A DNA stretch of 40,859 nucleotides from Prevotella sp. (GTDB lineage Bacteria > Bacteroidota > Bacteroidia > Bacteroidales > Bacteroidaceae): NCBI GenBank assembly GCA_017961115.1, contig JAGCXX010000083.1:1-40859 (forward strand). Direction: 5' to 3'. Numbering within the stretch: the first letter of the stretch is position 1; each line of letters opens with the position of its first letter. Under the pieces are notes generated by a model, which made no database searches, was not told the origin of the DNA, and saw only the letters and a program-made list of their open reading frames with translations. The position numbers and the translations under genes are program-made. Below, piece after piece: positions 22,196 to 32,711 of this stretch.

Positions 22196-25100
22196 ATGGG
22201 ATTTTTAAACATTTTACAATCGTTGTTCGGCAACAAGTCCACCCGTGACATGAAGCTGATACAACCTATCGTGGAGAAGGTGAAAGCCGCCTACCCTGAG
22301 ATTCAAGCCCTCGACAATGATGCACTGCGTGCCCGCACCGATGAAATCAAGCGCTACGTGCAGGATTCAGCCAAGGAAGAAAGAGCCCAGGTAGCAGAAC
22401 TGAAATCGAAAATCGAGGACACACCCATAGATGAACGCAAAGTCATCTTCGACCAAATCGACAAAATAGAGAAAGACATCCTTGAGATTTACGAGAAAGC
22501 CCTCGACGAGGTTCTTCCCGTGGCTTTCAGCATCGTTAAGGAGACTGCACGCCGTTTCGCCCAAAACGAGGAAGTGGTAGTGACCGCCAACGATTTCGAC
22601 CGCGAACTTGCCGCCACACGCGACTTTGTGGAAATCAGGGACGACAAGGCCGTTTACCACAATCACTGGATGGCCGGTGGCAACGACATGCTGTGGGACA
22701 TGGTGCACTATGACGTGCAGCTTTTCGGTGGTGCCGTCCTACATCAGGGCAAGATTGCAGAGATGGCCACGGGTGAAGGAAAGACACTTGTCGCCACCCT
22801 CCCCGTGTTCCTCAACGCGCTCACCGGCAACGGCGTACATGTGGTGACGGTGAACGACTACCTTGCCAAGCGTGACTCCGAGTGGATGGGACCACTCTAT
22901 GAATTCAACGGCCTGTCGGTGGACTGCATCGACAAGCACCGCCCCAATTCCCCTGAGCGCCGCAAGGCATACCAAGCCGACATCACATTTGGCACCAATA
23001 ATGAATTTGGTTTCGACTACCTCCGCGACAACATGGCCATTTCGCCTGCCGACCTTGTGCAGCGCGCCCACAACTACGCCATTGTCGATGAGGTTGACTC
23101 CGTGCTTATCGACGATGCCCGTACCCCGCTCATCATCTCAGGTCCTGTGGAGCGTGGCGACGACCAGATGTTCGAGGAATACCAACCCCTCGTGGAACAA
23201 CTCGTCAACGTGCAGCGCCGCCTTGCCGGCGAACTGCTCGCGGAAGCACGCCAGAAAATCACCAAGGGCACCGAAGCTGGCGACAGCAAAATGGTGACCG
23301 AGGGTTTCCTCAGCCTCTTCCGTTCATTCAAGGCCCTGCCCAAAAACAAGGCCCTCATCAAATTCCTTTCTGAGGAAGGCATCAAGGCAGGCATGCTCGC
23401 CACCGAGGAGGAGTTTATGCAGAATAACAACAAGCGCATGCCCGAGGCTGTGGCGCCCCTCTATTTCGTCGTTGATGAGAAGATCAACTCCGTCGACCTC
23501 ACCGACAAGGGTGTGGAGTGGTTGGCACAGAAGGTAAATGACAAGGACCTCTTCGTGCTGCCTGACATCACAGGACAGATGTCCGCATTGGAGAACCGCC
23601 ACGACCTCAGTGCCGAAGAGCGTCTGAAGCTCAAAGATGAGTACATGTCACATTACGCCACCCAGAGCGAGCGCGTACACACGCTGCAGCAGCTGCTCAA
23701 GGCATACACCATGTTCAATAAGGACGAGGAGTATGTGATTATGGACGGCGAGGTGAAAATTGTGGACGAGCAGACCGGCCGTATCATGGAAGGCCGCCGC
23801 TGGAGCGACGGTCTGCACCAGGCAGTAGAAGCAAAGGAACATGTGAAGGTGGAGGCTGCCACACAGACCTACGCCACCATCACCCTGCAGAACTATTTCC
23901 GTATGTACCATAAGTTGGCAGGTATGACCGGTACCGCCATTACCGAGGCTGGTGAGTTCTGGGATATCTACAAACTCGACGTAGTAGAGATTCCAACCAA
24001 CAAACCTGTCATCCGCAATGATATGAACGACCGTGTCTACAAGACACAACGCGAGAAATACAAGGCAGTGATTGACGAGATTGTCGCCATGCGTGAGGCA
24101 GGACGACCCACTCTTGTAGGTACCACCTCTGTCGACATCTCTGAGTTGCTCTCCCGTATGCTCAGAATGCAGAACATCCCTCACAATGTGCTCAATGCCA
24201 AGTTGCACCAGCGTGAGGCCGATATTGTGGCACAGGCAGGACGCAGCACCGACGGCAAGGGTGCCGTAACCATCGCCACCAACATGGCTGGCCGTGGTAC
24301 CGACATCAAGCTGACCCCTGAGGTGAAAGCAGCCGGAGGCCTCGCCATCATCGGTACGGAGCGCCATGAGAGCCGACGTGTGGACCGCCAGTTGCGTGGT
24401 CGTGCCGGACGTCAGGGCGACCCGGGCAGTTCGGTGTTCTATGTCTCCCTCGAAGACAAACTCATGCGACTGTTCGCCTCCGAGCGCATCGCCAAGGTGA
24501 TGGATAAGTTCGGTTTCCAAGACGGTGAGCGTATCGAGCATAAAATGATCAACAACAGCATCGAGCGCGCACAAAAGAAGGTGGAGGAGAACCACTTTGG
24601 CGTACGTAAGCGCCTGCTCGAATACGACGACGTGATGAACCAACAGCGCAAGGTGATTTATGAGAAGCGCCGCCATGCCCTGATGGGTGAGCGTATCGGC
24701 ATGGATATCGCCAATGTATTCTGGGACCGTGTGCTGAGTATAGTCAACAACAACGCTGGCGACTATCAGGCATGCAGCGATATGTTTGTCAAGACCTTCT
24801 TTATCGAGTGCCCCTTCACCGCAGAAGAGTTGGCCAGCATGCATCGTGAGGCCCTCTGCGAGAAAGCCTATACAGCCGTGATGGATGCCTTCAAGACTCG
24901 CATGGACAAGTTACAGGCCATCACCTGGACGGTCATCAAGGACGTTTATGAGAAGCAAGGACAAGTATATCAGCGCGTCAACGTCCCGATGACCGACGGA
25001 CGTGGTTTCATGAACATACCCTGCGACCTGAAAGAAGCCTACGACACGGAATGTAAGTCTGTGGTCAAGCAGTTTGAGAAAGTGGTGATGCTCCATATCA

Positions 25101-25552
25101 TTGACGATTGTTGGAAGGAGAACCTCCGCTTGCTCGATGAACTGAAGCACAGCGTGCAGAACAGTGCTTCGATTGAGCAAAAAGACCCACTCGTCATCTT
25201 CAAGATTGAGAGTGCCAAACTCTTCGATGACATGATTGACGAGATGAACAACCGCATGACCGAGATTCTCTCACGTGGCCAGCTCTACCAGCCGGAGGAG
25301 AGTCCCGAACAGGCTCAGCAGCGTCGTCTCACCGAGGCTGCTCCAGAGAAGCACAGCCAGCGCTTCAACGAGAGCAAGGGTGACGAGATGGTGGACCAGG
25401 GCCAAAAGGCAGCCGCCAGCCATGACACTCGCTCCACCGCCGGACAGGTCACACAACCCATCCGTCGCGACAAATTGCCTGGCCGCAACGATCCCTGTCC
25501 CTGCGGCAGCGGCAAGAAGTTCAAACAATGCCACGGAAAAGGACTGGTGTAG
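22196..25552 (+). CDS. secA: Preprotein translocase ATPase SecA
   Basis: The 1118-residue motor protein drives secretory preproteins through SecYEG. It has the DEAD-like NBD1 with Walker A MATGEGKT (190-197), [31 protein letters not shown] and Walker [21 protein letters not shown]2 contains [38 protein letters not shown]. The helical scaffold follows. The C-terminal SEC-C zinc motif [13 protein letters not shown] (1101-1113) binds SecB and lipids. Length is typical for Bacteroidota, which carry an insert in NBD1 relative to E. coli. It is transcribed rightward from its own promoter and is followed after a 40-base spacer by an ABC ATPase gene. Confidence 0.98.
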   Translation: MGFLNILQSLFGNKSTRDMKLIQPIVEKVKAAYPEIQALDNDALRARTDEIKRYVQDSAKEERAQVAELKSKIEDTPIDERKVIFDQIDKIEKDILEIYEKALDEVLPVAFSIVKETARRFAQNEEVVVTANDFDRELAATRDFVEIRDDKAVYHNHWMAGGNDMLWDMVHYDVQLFGGAVLHQGKIAEMATGEGKTLVATLPVFLNALTGNGVHVVTVNDYLAKRDSEWMGPLYEFNGLSVDCIDKHRPNSPERRKAYQADITFGTNNEFGFDYLRDNMAISPADLVQRAHNYAIVDEVDSVLIDDARTPLIISGPVERGDDQMFEEYQPLVEQLVNVQRRLAGELLAEARQKITKGTEAGDSKMVTEGFLSLFRSFKALPKNKALIKFLSEEGIKAGMLATEEEFMQNNNKRMPEAVAPLYFVVDEKINSVDLTDKGVEWLAQKVNDKDLFVLPDITGQMSALENRHDLSAEERLKLKDEYMSHYATQSERVHTLQQLLKAYTMFNKDEEYVIMDGEVKIVDEQTGRIMEGRRWSDGLHQAVEAKEHVKVEAATQTYATITLQNYFRMYHKLAGMTGTAITEAGEFWDIYKLDVVEIPTNKPVIRNDMNDRVYKTQREKYKAVIDEIVAMREAGRPTLVGTTSVDISELLSRMLRMQNIPHNVLNAKLHQREADIVAQAGRSTDGKGAVTIATNMAGRGTDIKLTPEVKAAGGLAIIGTERHESRRVDRQLRGRAGRQGDPGSSVFYVSLEDKLMRLFASERIAKVMDKFGFQDGERIEHKMINNSIERAQKKVEENHFGVRKRLLEYDDVMNQQRKVIYEKRRHALMGERIGMDIANVFWDRVLSIVNNNAGDYQACSDMFVKTFFIECPFTAEELASMHREALCEKAYTAVMDAFKTRMDKLQAITWTVIKDVYEKQGQVYQRVNVPMTDGRGFMNIPCDLKEAYDTECKSVVKQFEKVVMLHIIDDCWKENLRLLDELKHSVQNSASIEQKDPLVIFKIESAKLFDDMIDEMNNRMTEILSRGQLYQPEESPEQAQQRRLTEAAPEKHSQRFNESKGDEMVDQGQKAAASHDTRSTAGQVTQPIRRDKLPGRNDPCPCGSGKKFKQCHGKGLV

Positions 25553-25592
25553 AGTTTGAGGTTGGAAGTTTGTGATTTGAAATTCGAGATTT
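25553..25592. repeat. Word-repetitive spacer between secA and the ABC ATPase gene
   Basis: It reads AGTTTGAGGTTGGAAGTTTG then TGATTTGAAATTCGAGATTT, with the words TTTGAG, TTGGAAG, TTTGA and TTGAAAT repeating. The 3' end abuts the start codon at 25593. It closely resembles the lutB-lutC spacer in the opposite gene orientation. Confidence 0.55.
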
Positions 25593-26384
25593 ATGATTAG
25601 TATAAAAGGCCTTAGGAAGGCATTCGGCAACAATGTTGCCGTGGACATCGATGAGTACAGCATCCAGGATGGAGAGTTGATAGGATTGGTTGGCAACAAT
25701 GGTGCCGGCAAGACCACAATGTTCCGACTGATGCTCGACCTGCTGAAGGCAGACAACGGCACGGTGGAGTACACCTACGAGGACGGCACCGTCGTCAATC
25801 CGGCAGAGAGCGAGGAATGGAAGGCACGCACAGGGGCATACATCGACGAGGGCTTCCTCATCGACTTCCTCACTCCCGAGGAGTATTTTGAGTTCATCGG
25901 CAAAGTGAGCGGTCTCAACAAGGCTGAGTTGGAAGAGCGCCTGGCACAATACGAGCGGCTGATGGCTGGAGAGATTTTGGGCCATAAAAAGCTCATCCGC
26001 GACCTGTCGGCTGGCAACAAGCACAAGGTGGGCATCATCACTGCCCTCATCACCCGTCCAAGTCTGGTGATTCTTGACGAGCCGTTCAACTTCCTCGACC
26101 CATCGAGCCAAACCATTCTGAAGCACATGCTGACAGAATACAACAAGGAGACGGGTGCCACCATCATCATCAGCAGCCACAACCTGGCGCACACCATCGA
26201 CATCAGCACCCGTATCACGCTGCTTGAGCACGGCCACATCATGAAAGACCTTGCCAATGCCGACCACAGTGCAGCAGAGGAACTCGAGTCGTACTTCGAT
26301 TCTGCGGCTGAGGGTATAGTTTCTGAAGCAACACCCATTCAAGAAGAGCCCATTCAGGAAGAAACCTCCAGTGCTGAGGAATAA
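25593..26384 (+). CDS. ABC transporter ATP-binding protein with no permease nearby
   Basis: The 263-residue ATPase has Walker A GNNGAGKTT (34-42), a Q-loop-like region, an LSAGNKHKVGI signature in place of the usual LSGGQ, Walker B SLVILDEPFNFLDP, and the switch SSHNLAH. This pattern is typical of ABC-2-type export or gliding/NatA-like ATPases, which pair with a separate membrane subunit. None is adjacent: a methyltransferase gene starts 14 bases downstream. The C-terminus is a low-complexity acidic tail (PIQEEPIQEETSSAEE) encoded by a 15-base tandem repeat (26334-26363). The substrate is unknown. Confidence 0.92.
   Translation: MISIKGLRKAFGNNVAVDIDEYSIQDGELIGLVGNNGAGKTTMFRLMLDLLKADNGTVEYTYEDGTVVNPAESEEWKARTGAYIDEGFLIDFLTPEEYFEFIGKVSGLNKAELEERLAQYERLMAGEILGHKKLIRDLSAGNKHKVGIITALITRPSLVILDEPFNFLDPSSQTILKHMLTEYNKETGATIIISSHNLAHTIDISTRITLLEHGHIMKDLANADHSAAEELESYFDSAAEGIVSEATPIQEEPIQEETSSAEE
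26334..26363 (+). repeat. 15-bp tandem duplication in the ABC ATPase tail
   Basis: CCCATTCAAGAAGAG (26334-26348) and CCCATTCAGGAAGAA (26349-26363) differ at two third-codon positions and encode PIQEE twice. It lies in the disordered acidic C-terminal tail. Confidence 0.7.
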
Positions 26385-26398
26385 AGCCCCAGACAACA

Positions 26399-27190
26399 AT
26401 GATAAGCAAGAACAAGCAGAAACTGTTGCGGCAACTGGAGCATAAGAAGCACCGGGCAGCAACAGGCTTGTTTGTTGCAGAAGGTCCCAAGGTGGTGGGC
26501 GACCTGCTTGCCATCGGACCAGCAGAAACACTTATCGCCACCGAGGAGTGGATTGCACAACATGCTGAAGCCAAGGCGAAAGAATGGATTTCTGTCAGTG
26601 ATGAGGAACTGCACAGGATTAGTTTCCTGCAACATCCCCAACAGGTGATGGCTACCTTCGCTCTCCCCAGCCATGAGGAAGACACCGAGGAAGCCATCCA
26701 TCATATCACCAGCGAATTGTGCCTCGCTCTTGACAGCGTGCAGGACCCCGGCAATCTGGGCACCATCATCCGTATTGCCGACTGGTTTGGCATACAACAT
26801 ATCTATTGCTCCTATGACACCGCTGATGCCTACAGTCCGAAAGTGGTGCAAGCAACGATGGGCAGCATCGCCCGGGTACAGGTGAACTACACCGACCTCT
26901 GCCAACTGGTCGACCAACTTCCAGAAGGCACGCCTGTATATGGCACGGTGCTCGACGGCGACGACCTCTACAACACATCCCTCACTCCAAACGGACTGAT
27001 GGTCATGGGAAATGAGGGTAAGGGTATCAGCAGTGCAATGGCATCACGGCTTACACACCGGTTGCTCATCCCGCCCTACCCCGCCGGCCGTGCCACCGCC
27101 GACAGCCTGAACGTGGCAATTGCCACCGCCGTCTGCTGCGCGGAGTTTAGACGCCGGCTCAATGCATCGTTCATAGTGCATCGTTCATAG
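26399..27190 (+). CDS. SpoU/TrmH-family RNA 2'-O-ribose methyltransferase
   Basis: The 263-residue protein has the SpoU substrate-binding N-terminal domain (MISKNKQKLLRQLEHKKHR, then LFVAEGPKVVGDLL). The SPOUT trefoil-knot methyltransferase domain follows, with motif 1 LALDSVQDPGNLGTIIRIADWFG, motif 2 MVMGNEGKGIS and motif 3 LLIPPYPAGRATADSLNVAIATAV. It should methylate ribose 2'-OH in 23S rRNA or tRNA using S-adenosylmethionine. It follows the ABC ATPase by 14 bases and precedes a membrane protein gene by 8, so the three are probably co-transcribed. The C-terminal residues SFIVHRS come from a 14-base tandem repeat that also contains the stop codon. The target nucleotide is unknown. Confidence 0.9.
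   Translation: MISKNKQKLLRQLEHKKHRAATGLFVAEGPKVVGDLLAIGPAETLIATEEWIAQHAEAKAKEWISVSDEELHRISFLQHPQQVMATFALPSHEEDTEEAIHHITSELCLALDSVQDPGNLGTIIRIADWFGIQHIYCSYDTADAYSPKVVQATMGSIARVQVNYTDLCQLVDQLPEGTPVYGTVLDGDDLYNTSLTPNGLMVMGNEGKGISSAMASRLTHRLLIPPYPAGRATADSLNVAIATAVCCAEFRRRLNASFIVHRS
27163..27190 (+). repeat. 14-bp tandem repeat ending in the methyltransferase stop codon
   Basis: TGCATCGTTCATAG occurs twice without change (27163-27176 and 27177-27190). The second copy supplies the TAG stop. It resembles the repetitive gap sequences elsewhere in the block. Confidence 0.75.
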
Positions 27191-27198
27191 TTCTAAGA

Positions 27199-28119
27199 AT
27201 GGAAAAGGATTTTTTATATAAGAACAGGAGTTTCTCCTCGTGTCTGAACACAGCATACGAGTGGTTTTGCGACAATTTCAAGACCATCATTCGTGTCACC
27301 TGGCTGCCAGTGCTGCTCTACAGCATTTTTGGAGGTCTGCTACTAATCGGTGCCCTCCGCGACCCACGTGTGCAGGCTTTTGCTCAGAATTCGCCCGGTC
27401 TCTTCCTCACCTTATTTATTTTGGCCGGCATTGGTATGCTGGTTTGCGGTCTGTGGGCATGGGCACGGTTTCTCAGCCTGCTCAATGGCATGACCTGCAA
27501 GACCAATATCTTGCGAATGCTCATTGCTTTCCTCTGCTACACCGTCATCATCTCCATCGTGGGTACGCTCGTGGTCGGTGGTGCATTCTTGTTGATTCGC
27601 CATCTCGGAGTCACGCCACAATTATTCATCACCGACAACTGGCTCGTTTGCCTCGTCAGTATCATCATTATCATTTTGTTGATACTACCCTTGATTTATT
27701 CCTTCATGAAATACATGTTCAAGACCGAGTCAAATTTCTTGCTCGACCTTCACAAGACATACCCCACAGGACTTAAGCACCTGGGATTCATCTTCATCAC
27801 CATCTTCATCACAAGCATCATCGCCGGCATCATCGCCATCGTGATTTCCCTGCCACAGGTCATCCTGATGATGGCGCAGATCATCTCAGCTTTCGGGGTT
27901 CTTCATGGCGACCCATCTGGCATGCCCGGTTACTTCATCCCGCTTCATGGCACGACGACCGCCATCACAAGCATCCTGCTATTCTATCTCTCCACATACA
28001 CGATGTTGGTCACCATGTTCATGTATGGTTCGATAGAGAAAGAAGAGGAGGAGCGTCACTCATCCCTTATCAATGAGGAAGAGCCAACCGACAACGACAA
28101 CTCCTTCAAGACCATATAA
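27199..28119 (+). CDS. Polytopic membrane protein of unknown function
   Basis: The 306-residue protein has about six membrane segments: about 31-55 ([20 protein letters not shown]), 74-98 ([21 protein letters not shown]), 108-135, 150-172, 195-225 and 255-285. A short soluble start ([24 protein letters not shown]) and an acidic C-terminal tail ([21 protein letters not shown]) flank them. I recognise no motif for catalysis or transport. It lies 8 bases after the RNA methyltransferase gene and 4 bases before hisB. Its context gives no functional clue. Pairing with the upstream ABC ATPase is a remote possibility, since the methyltransferase gene is between them. Confidence 0.85.
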   Translation: MEKDFLYKNRSFSSCLNTAYEWFCDNFKTIIRVTWLPVLLYSIFGGLLLIGALRDPRVQAFAQNSPGLFLTLFILAGIGMLVCGLWAWARFLSLLNGMTCKTNILRMLIAFLCYTVIISIVGTLVVGGAFLLIRHLGVTPQLFITDNWLVCLVSIIIIILLILPLIYSFMKYMFKTESNFLLDLHKTYPTGLKHLGFIFITIFITSIIAGIIAIVISLPQVILMMAQIISAFGVLHGDPSGMPGYFIPLHGTTTAITSILLFYLSTYTMLVTMFMYGSIEKEEEERHSSLINEEEPTDNDNSFKTI

Positions 28120-28123
28120 TAAG

Positions 28124-29227
28124 ATGACAGCAACCTCCACCACCCCGACCGACAAGCCCCAGCGCATTTTGTTCATCGACCGTGACGGCACCCTCATCGA
28201 GGAACCTGCCGACGAGCAGATTGATGCATTTGAAAAACTCCGCTTCACCAAAGGGGTGTTCCGCAACTTGTCCTTTATCCGCCAGCACCTTGATTTCAAA
28301 TTGGTAATGGTGAGCAACCAAGATGGTCTGGGCACAAACGCCTTCCCCGAAGACACTTTTTGGCCCGTCCACAACTTCATCCTCCAGACTCTGGAGAGTG
28401 AGGGCGTGACGTTCGACGCCATCCATATCGACCGCCATTTCCCTGAAGACAACCATCCCGACCGCAAGCCAGGGACAGGAATGCTGAAGGAGTATATCGG
28501 CAACCCCTCCTATGACCTCGCTGGCAGTTATGTCATCGGTGACCGGGAAACCGACCGTGAACTGGCTCGTCGGTTGGGCTGCAAGGCCCTCATCCTTGGC
28601 GACGAGGGGGTGACATGGGACAGCATAGCAGAAACCCTCTTTGCCGGAGAGCGCCGTGCCAGTGTGAGGCGAACAACAAAAGAGACCGATATCGCCATCG
28701 ACCTGCTCATCGACGGCAGCGGCCACTGTGACATCCACACCGGACTGGGATTCTTTGACCATATGCTTGAGCAAATCGGCAAGCATGGGATGATGGACCT
28801 GAAGATAAATGTAAAAGGCGACCTCAATGTGGACGAGCACCACACCATCGAGGATACCGCTATCGCCCTTGGCGAATGCATCCGTCGCGCCCTTGGCGAC
28901 AAGCGGGGCATAGAGCGCTATGGCTACTGTTTGCCGATGGACGACTGCCTGTGCAGTGTCGCCCTCGATTTCGGCGGTCGGCCCTGGCTGGTGTGGGACG
29001 CTGAGTTCCATCGTGAGCATGTGGGTGATATGCCCACGGAGATGTTTCTCCATTTTTTCAAGAGTCTGAGCGACGCCGCACTCATGAACCTCAACATCAA
29101 GGCTGAGGGCACCAATGAGCACCATAAGATAGAGGGCATCTTCAAGGCTCTTGCTCGTGCCTTGAAGATGGCTGTCCGCCGCGACATCTACCACTTTGAA
29201 CTGCCGTCGACGAAAGGTACACTTTAG
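28124..29227 (+). CDS. hisB: Bifunctional histidinol-phosphatase / imidazoleglycerol-phosphate dehydratase
   Basis: I choose the ATG at 28124, just after the preceding stop; an in-frame ATG 17 codons upstream lies inside the previous gene. The product is 367 residues. Residues about 10-165 are the HAD phosphatase domain, with [14 protein letters not shown] (nucleophile D and DxDGT), [11 protein letters not shown] and [16 protein letters not shown]. Residues about 175-367 are imidazoleglycerol-phosphate dehydratase, with metal-binding [21 protein letters not shown] and [17 protein letters not shown]. It catalyses two steps of histidine synthesis. No other his genes are beside it. Its stop codon is one base from that of the convergent sbcC gene. 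Confidence 0.95.
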   Translation: MTATSTTPTDKPQRILFIDRDGTLIEEPADEQIDAFEKLRFTKGVFRNLSFIRQHLDFKLVMVSNQDGLGTNAFPEDTFWPVHNFILQTLESEGVTFDAIHIDRHFPEDNHPDRKPGTGMLKEYIGNPSYDLAGSYVIGDRETDRELARRLGCKALILGDEGVTWDSIAETLFAGERRASVRRTTKETDIAIDLLIDGSGHCDIHTGLGFFDHMLEQIGKHGMMDLKINVKGDLNVDEHHTIEDTAIALGECIRRALGDKRGIERYGYCLPMDDCLCSVALDFGGRPWLVWDAEFHREHVGDMPTEMFLHFFKSLSDAALMNLNIKAEGTNEHHKIEGIFKALARALKMAVRRDIYHFELPSTKGTL

Positions 29228-29228
29228 C

Positions 29229-32200
29229 CTATATCCTGCAGATTTTAATCTCGCTTTTGGGGGACACCTGTATTTGCGTACGAATACGCTCCTCAAGGGC
29301 AACAACGTGGCTGATGATGCCCACGCGGCGACCTTTTATCTGATAGAGGCGTTCCAAGGTTTCCATCACCGAGTTGAGACAACCCTCATCGAGCGACCCG
29401 AAACCTTCATCAATAAACAGGATGCCGAAATTGGTGCTGACCGGATTGAGTTGGCTCAGTGCGAGCGCCAAAGAGAGTGAAACCATGAACGATTCTCCTC
29501 CCGATAGGATTTTGACCGACTGTGGCGCTTGTTTGATGACCATGTCGCGAACATAAATAGTAAGGGCTCCGGGGCGGCTGGTCAACTCATAACGGTCGGT
29601 GAACTGCCTGAGATAAACGTTCGCTTTCTCAAGAAGATGGTTGAGAATAAAACTCTGCGCGATAGTGCGGAATTTCTTTCCATCGCTACTGCCAAAAATT
29701 TCGTTGAAATTACGATATTTCGTAAAAACAGCATTCTTCTCATCCCTCTCCTTGATGGCTTTTTCATGCTTTTCCACCATCTTGCGGTTTTCATCCAATT
29801 CGCCATTAATGCGTCCTATCTCGGTAATGACCTGCTCAAGCTCTTTCTTGACCTTATCTATTCTGTCAGCCAACATAATCTCTGAAGCTCCAGCCTCCAT
29901 CGGCGGTTTGCGCAACAAATGCTCTTCATACTGCTGCTTCAGCGAACCCATCTCTCCTTCTGTCCTGACCAGTGTCTGTTGATAATTCAGATGCTCCGTC
30001 TCTAATCGCTTTATGCTACTGTCGGTCATCGACTTTAATGCCATAAGACGCTCACTGGTGATGGTAGGATGAGTTTCCAAGAAATGACTCAACAAATCCT
30101 GTCTCTCACGTATTGACTGTTCCACATGCTCTCTCTTGGTCATCCATGTCGATACGCCTGAATCCAACCGTTGCCACAGTGACAGGAGTTGTTTCTCGGT
30201 GATTTGCGATTCTGAAATGCCATGCGAAGAATCCCCATTGTCAAGGAAATCCTTGTGCTGCTCTACCGATTGGCGGATGTCAGCGATATGCTCCAGCATG
30301 AGACCGCGCTCATTGATGGATTGTTCAAGTTGTTGCGACTTTTTTCTTTTTTCTTCATATACTGCCGCATCTTCTTGCAGGCGTCGGATGAATGTTTGGG
30401 CATCTGCCTCCCAATCAATTCTCCATTCTTGGTATGATATACGACTATTGAGTCCGTCAGTCCTGTCAACAGCTCGTTTCAGATGCTCTTCTGCCTGTGC
30501 CAGGTAGTTGGCTATCTCCTTTTTTAGGTTTTCATGTGCATTCTGTACGTCTGTCAACGTTTTCTGTACGCGATTGAATTGGCCTTGTCGCCTGTCAAGT
30601 TCCTTGTTGCCCTCTTCTATTTCCTTGTTGATGGACTGAATCTTTTTCCATCGCTCACCGATGACCTCAAGTTTCTCATCTATCTGCTGTTTGAGGTCTC
30701 CCAATTGTCTGAGTGCCTTTTCTGGCTGATGGTCAAGGATAGCCTGAATCTCTGAGATTTCCATGGGACTCTGCCCTTCCTCACAGACAGCTTTCTGATA
30801 GGTTAGGCTTACAGCTGCCATCTTTTTTTCATAATCGGCTTTAGCCAATTGGCATTTTTTGTCCAATCCTTTGATTTTGCTCTGACATTGCTCCAGCAAT
30901 TGCCGATTGGTCTTCAATGCCGCCTGGGCCTGTGTCAACTTATCCTGGGCTGCATTGCGCTGCTCCATGACTGGTTTCAGCACGGTATCAAAGTCTGGGT
31001 CTGGCACACATTCCTCTGTGACCTTCTGCCTGCAGAGCGGACATTCGTCGCCTTTCCGCAACATACCTCTTGCCGCCACAAATGAGTGTTCCAATGAGGC
31101 ATGCCAAAGGTCATACATCTTTTGAGCATCATCACATTGCTTTGTTGCATCTACTACAACTTGGCTAAGTTGAGGTTGTCTTTCTGAGAGCATCTTCTCA
31201 CGCTCCTGCTCCTCATGCAAGTTGGTTTTTGTCTGTTGCAGGATTTGTCCGCTCGAGATGAGTTGGTTAATGGCAGAATCTGCATTTAAAATGGATTCTC
31301 GCTGTTTGTTGAGGCGCTCATTCTCTTGCTGCACCTCTTCAGGATGAAGCGCATCGCGGTCTGCCTGTCGGTTTTTCAGCCATTCCTTCTGTTGGTCGAT
31401 TGCATCAGAAGCAGACTTCTTTTTCTCCTCGGCTTCGCTCACGGTCTTCTCTTTTTCAGGCAACTGCATGCGCCCTTTTTCAGCAGACTCTCTTTTCTTT
31501 GCCGCTGCACTTCTATCCTCCATAATCTGCTTCAGCACCTCAACAATCGCTGCCGCATCGGTGAACATAGCCACATGTGCATCCTGAGCATCCAACCACT
31601 GTCTCACCTCATCCCTTCGTATTTTATCTTCATCCTGAGACTGCTGCGTATGGGTGGTGGCTAAGCATAGTTGCGCATACTGCTCCAACAGCTCAAGTTT
31701 GCTTTTTTCCAGTTCGGTTTTATCTTTATCCAATTTGGTCAGGTCCTCAACCCACAAACGTGGCTGCACAGTGGCGGCATAATCGGTGATGTCCGCCTGC
31801 TCTGACTGGAATTGAGGTGTCTCCCCCTGGGCACGCAGGGCAGCTATTTGTTTTTCTTTCATCTCCACAGCGGCACGCTGCTGTCTCTCGTCCACAAGCC
31901 ATTGGTGCTGTGTGGTGAGCGATTTCGACCTTTTATCCCATTCCTCTTTACGTGCAGCCAAGTCAACGAGTGTTTCATGTCGTTGCGCCAATTCCTCCTC
32001 GGTCAGCGGTTTGATGCCTTTCAGACGTTCCTCTGCCAGTTTTAGTTCCTCTTCATACACTTTCAGTTGTTCATGGATTCTTTGGCTGATGCGTGAGTAA
32101 ATCTCGGTGTGCGTGAGTTTCTCGAGGATGGCTGAGCGCTCGTCTGTCTTGCTTTCGAGGAACCGTGCGAAGTCGCCTTGTGCCAACATCGTGGTACGGC

Positions 32201-32711
32201 AGAACTCATCAAACGTCAGTCCCACCACCTCATGCACCTTGTCATCAAAGTCCTTCTTCTTATTCCACACCTGATGGGTGGTGAGGTCCTCTAATGAGTT
32301 CACCGGATTCTGCAATCTTCCGTCAGCCCTTTTGTTGGAACGACTGACGTTCCATTTGGCAAGGTAGTCCTTGTCATCTGCCTCAAACCACAGACACACC
32401 TCTGCCTCATAGGTGCCTCGCCGCAGAAGCTGTCCCTTGTGATTGATTCCTAATTCCTTAACTTTCATCTCAGTATCCTTTTTCGCTTCTCTGAAGCTAT
32501 CGAATACTTTTTCGTTTCTCTCCGATACTACCATCCTTGGAGTATCGCCATAGAGTGCGAGACATATGGAATCGAGAATGGTGGTCTTGCCCGTCCCCGT
32601 TGCCCCAGAAATAAGGAATAGGGGTTCGTCGCGCAACACGTCACCTTCAAAATCTATTTCTGCATCCTGAATGGATGCGACATTATGTATGGTCAGTTTT
32701 TTGAATTTCAT
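29229..32711 (-). CDS. sbcC: Exonuclease SbcCD subunit C (SMC-like ATPase)
   Basis: The 1160-residue protein has the SMC/Rad50 layout. The N-terminal ATPase half has MKFKKLTIHNVASIQDAEI and Walker A ISGATGTGKTTIL. Two long coiled coils flank a zinc hook, ECPLCRQKV (Cys557, Cys560). The C-terminal half has VKILSGGESFMVSLSLALALSQL signature and FIDEGFGSLDEG Walker B/D-loop. With SbcD it opens hairpin and palindromic DNA and trims broken ends in an ATP-dependent way. It overlaps sbcD by 4 bases (ATGA). The C-terminus is complete; the stop is one base from that of the convergent hisB. Confidence 0.96.
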   Translation of the reverse strand: MKFKKLTIHNVASIQDAEIDFEGDVLRDEPLFLISGATGTGKTTILDSICLALYGDTPRMVVSERNEKVFDSFREAKKDTEMKVKELGINHKGQLLRRGTYEAEVCLWFEADDKDYLAKWNVSRSNKRADGRLQNPVNSLEDLTTHQVWNKKKDFDDKVHEVVGLTFDEFCRTTMLAQGDFARFLESKTDERSAILEKLTHTEIYSRISQRIHEQLKVYEEELKLAEERLKGIKPLTEEELAQRHETLVDLAARKEEWDKRSKSLTTQHQWLVDERQQRAAVEMKEKQIAALRAQGETPQFQSEQADITDYAATVQPRLWVEDLTKLDKDKTELEKSKLELLEQYAQLCLATTHTQQSQDEDKIRRDEVRQWLDAQDAHVAMFTDAAAIVEVLKQIMEDRSAAAKKRESAEKGRMQLPEKEKTVSEAEEKKKSASDAIDQQKEWLKNRQADRDALHPEEVQQENERLNKQRESILNADSAINQLISSGQILQQTKTNLHEEQEREKMLSERQPQLSQVVVDATKQCDDAQKMYDLWHASLEHSFVAARGMLRKGDECPLCRQKVTEECVPDPDFDTVLKPVMEQRNAAQDKLTQAQAALKTNRQLLEQCQSKIKGLDKKCQLAKADYEKKMAAVSLTYQKAVCEEGQSPMEISEIQAILDHQPEKALRQLGDLKQQIDEKLEVIGERWKKIQSINKEIEEGNKELDRRQGQFNRVQKTLTDVQNAHENLKKEIANYLAQAEEHLKRAVDRTDGLNSRISYQEWRIDWEADAQTFIRRLQEDAAVYEEKRKKSQQLEQSINERGLMLEHIADIRQSVEQHKDFLDNGDSSHGISESQITEKQLLSLWQRLDSGVSTWMTKREHVEQSIRERQDLLSHFLETHPTITSERLMALKSMTDSSIKRLETEHLNYQQTLVRTEGEMGSLKQQYEEHLLRKPPMEAGASEIMLADRIDKVKKELEQVITEIGRINGELDENRKMVEKHEKAIKERDEKNAVFTKYRNFNEIFGSSDGKKFRTIAQSFILNHLLEKANVYLRQFTDRYELTSRPGALTIYVRDMVIKQAPQSVKILSGGESFMVSLSLALALSQLNPVSTNFGILFIDEGFGSLDEGCLNSVMETLERLYQIKGRRVGIISHVVALEERIRTQIQVSPKSEIKICRI

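Noticed and set aside
23648-24844. A 398-residue open frame on the - strand inside secA
   Set aside because: It lies wholly opposite a certain secA, has a His/Val/Leu-rich composition expected from the complement of GC-biased codons, and has no motif or promoter.
25521-26531. A 336-residue - strand frame over the ABC ATPase
   Set aside because: Opposite a gene with complete Walker motifs; crosses the gap and the next gene without a domain of its own.
28106-29305. A 399-residue open frame on the - strand over hisB
   Set aside because: It is opposite hisB, which has all its catalytic motifs; the antisense frame has no recognisable domain.
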